A DNA stretch of 6,183 nucleotides, taken from assembly GCA_003663565.1 (NCBI GenBank), contig QMTT01000060.1, positions 1-6,183 of the forward strand, read 5' to 3'. The stretch's first letter is position 1. Each line of letters begins with the position of its first letter. Shown here in pieces: positions 6,171 to 6,183 of the stretch. The DNA comes from Thermoplasmata archaeon. GTDB taxonomy: Archaea; Thermoplasmatota; B47-G6; B47-G6B; 47-G6. The notes below the pieces were generated by a model. The model saw only the letters and a program-made list of their open reading frames with translations, ran no database searches and was not told the DNA's origin. The translations under genes and the position numbers were made by a program.

Positions 6171-6183
6171 TTGGCCTTCATTA

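Noticed and set aside
6091..6172. CRISPR array
   Set aside because: The two similar cores are inverted rather than direct, and no regular repeat-spacer pattern exists within the window.

Overview
The window looks like chromosomal DNA of a thermophilic archaeon, most likely a crenarchaeon. It is AT-rich. The minus strand, which carries the main genes, is purine-rich, and arginine is coded mostly by AGA/AGG. The genes are tightly packed, with GGTG-type ribosome binding sites 6 to 8 bases before their ATGs. The S-adenosylhomocysteine hydrolase is the short archaeal/thermophile form. No rRNA, tRNA or 16S-type marker is present, so the species cannot be named.

Layout: (1) bases 1-99 hold the last 32 codons of an unidentified plus-strand gene, followed by a T-rich tract. 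(2) Bases 100-277 are a convergent gap, richer in GC than its surroundings, with a small hairpin and some competing open frames. (3) Bases 278-5640 hold four minus-strand genes in the order of transcription: ahcY (4396-5640), a divergent macro-domain protein (3849-4361), a very large TrkA-like RCK protein (1756-3810) and trkH (278-1822). The gaps are 34 and 38 bases, and the last two genes overlap by 67 bases, so they probably form one operon read from the promoter upstream of ahcY. (4) Bases 5641-6183 contain no convincing gene. They hold the ahcY promoter with palindromes directly upstream of its TATA box, several small inverted repeats, and at the right edge a perfect 11-base inverted repeat around a tandem direct repeat. 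That edge could be a structured RNA or the end of a mobile element.

How the genes may work together: TrkH is the membrane K+ pore, and the RCK protein is its cytoplasmic nucleotide-sensing gate. AhcY removes S-adenosylhomocysteine and releases adenosine and homocysteine. The macro-domain fold usually binds ADP-ribose-like nucleotides, but this copy has lost both glycine-rich ligand loops. Linking K+ uptake to adenine-nucleotide or methyl-cycle state through this cluster is an attractive guess, supported only by gene order. The most unusual items are the degenerate macro protein between ahcY and trk, the 684-residue RCK protein with a large middle region I do not recognise, and the repeat-rich right edge.
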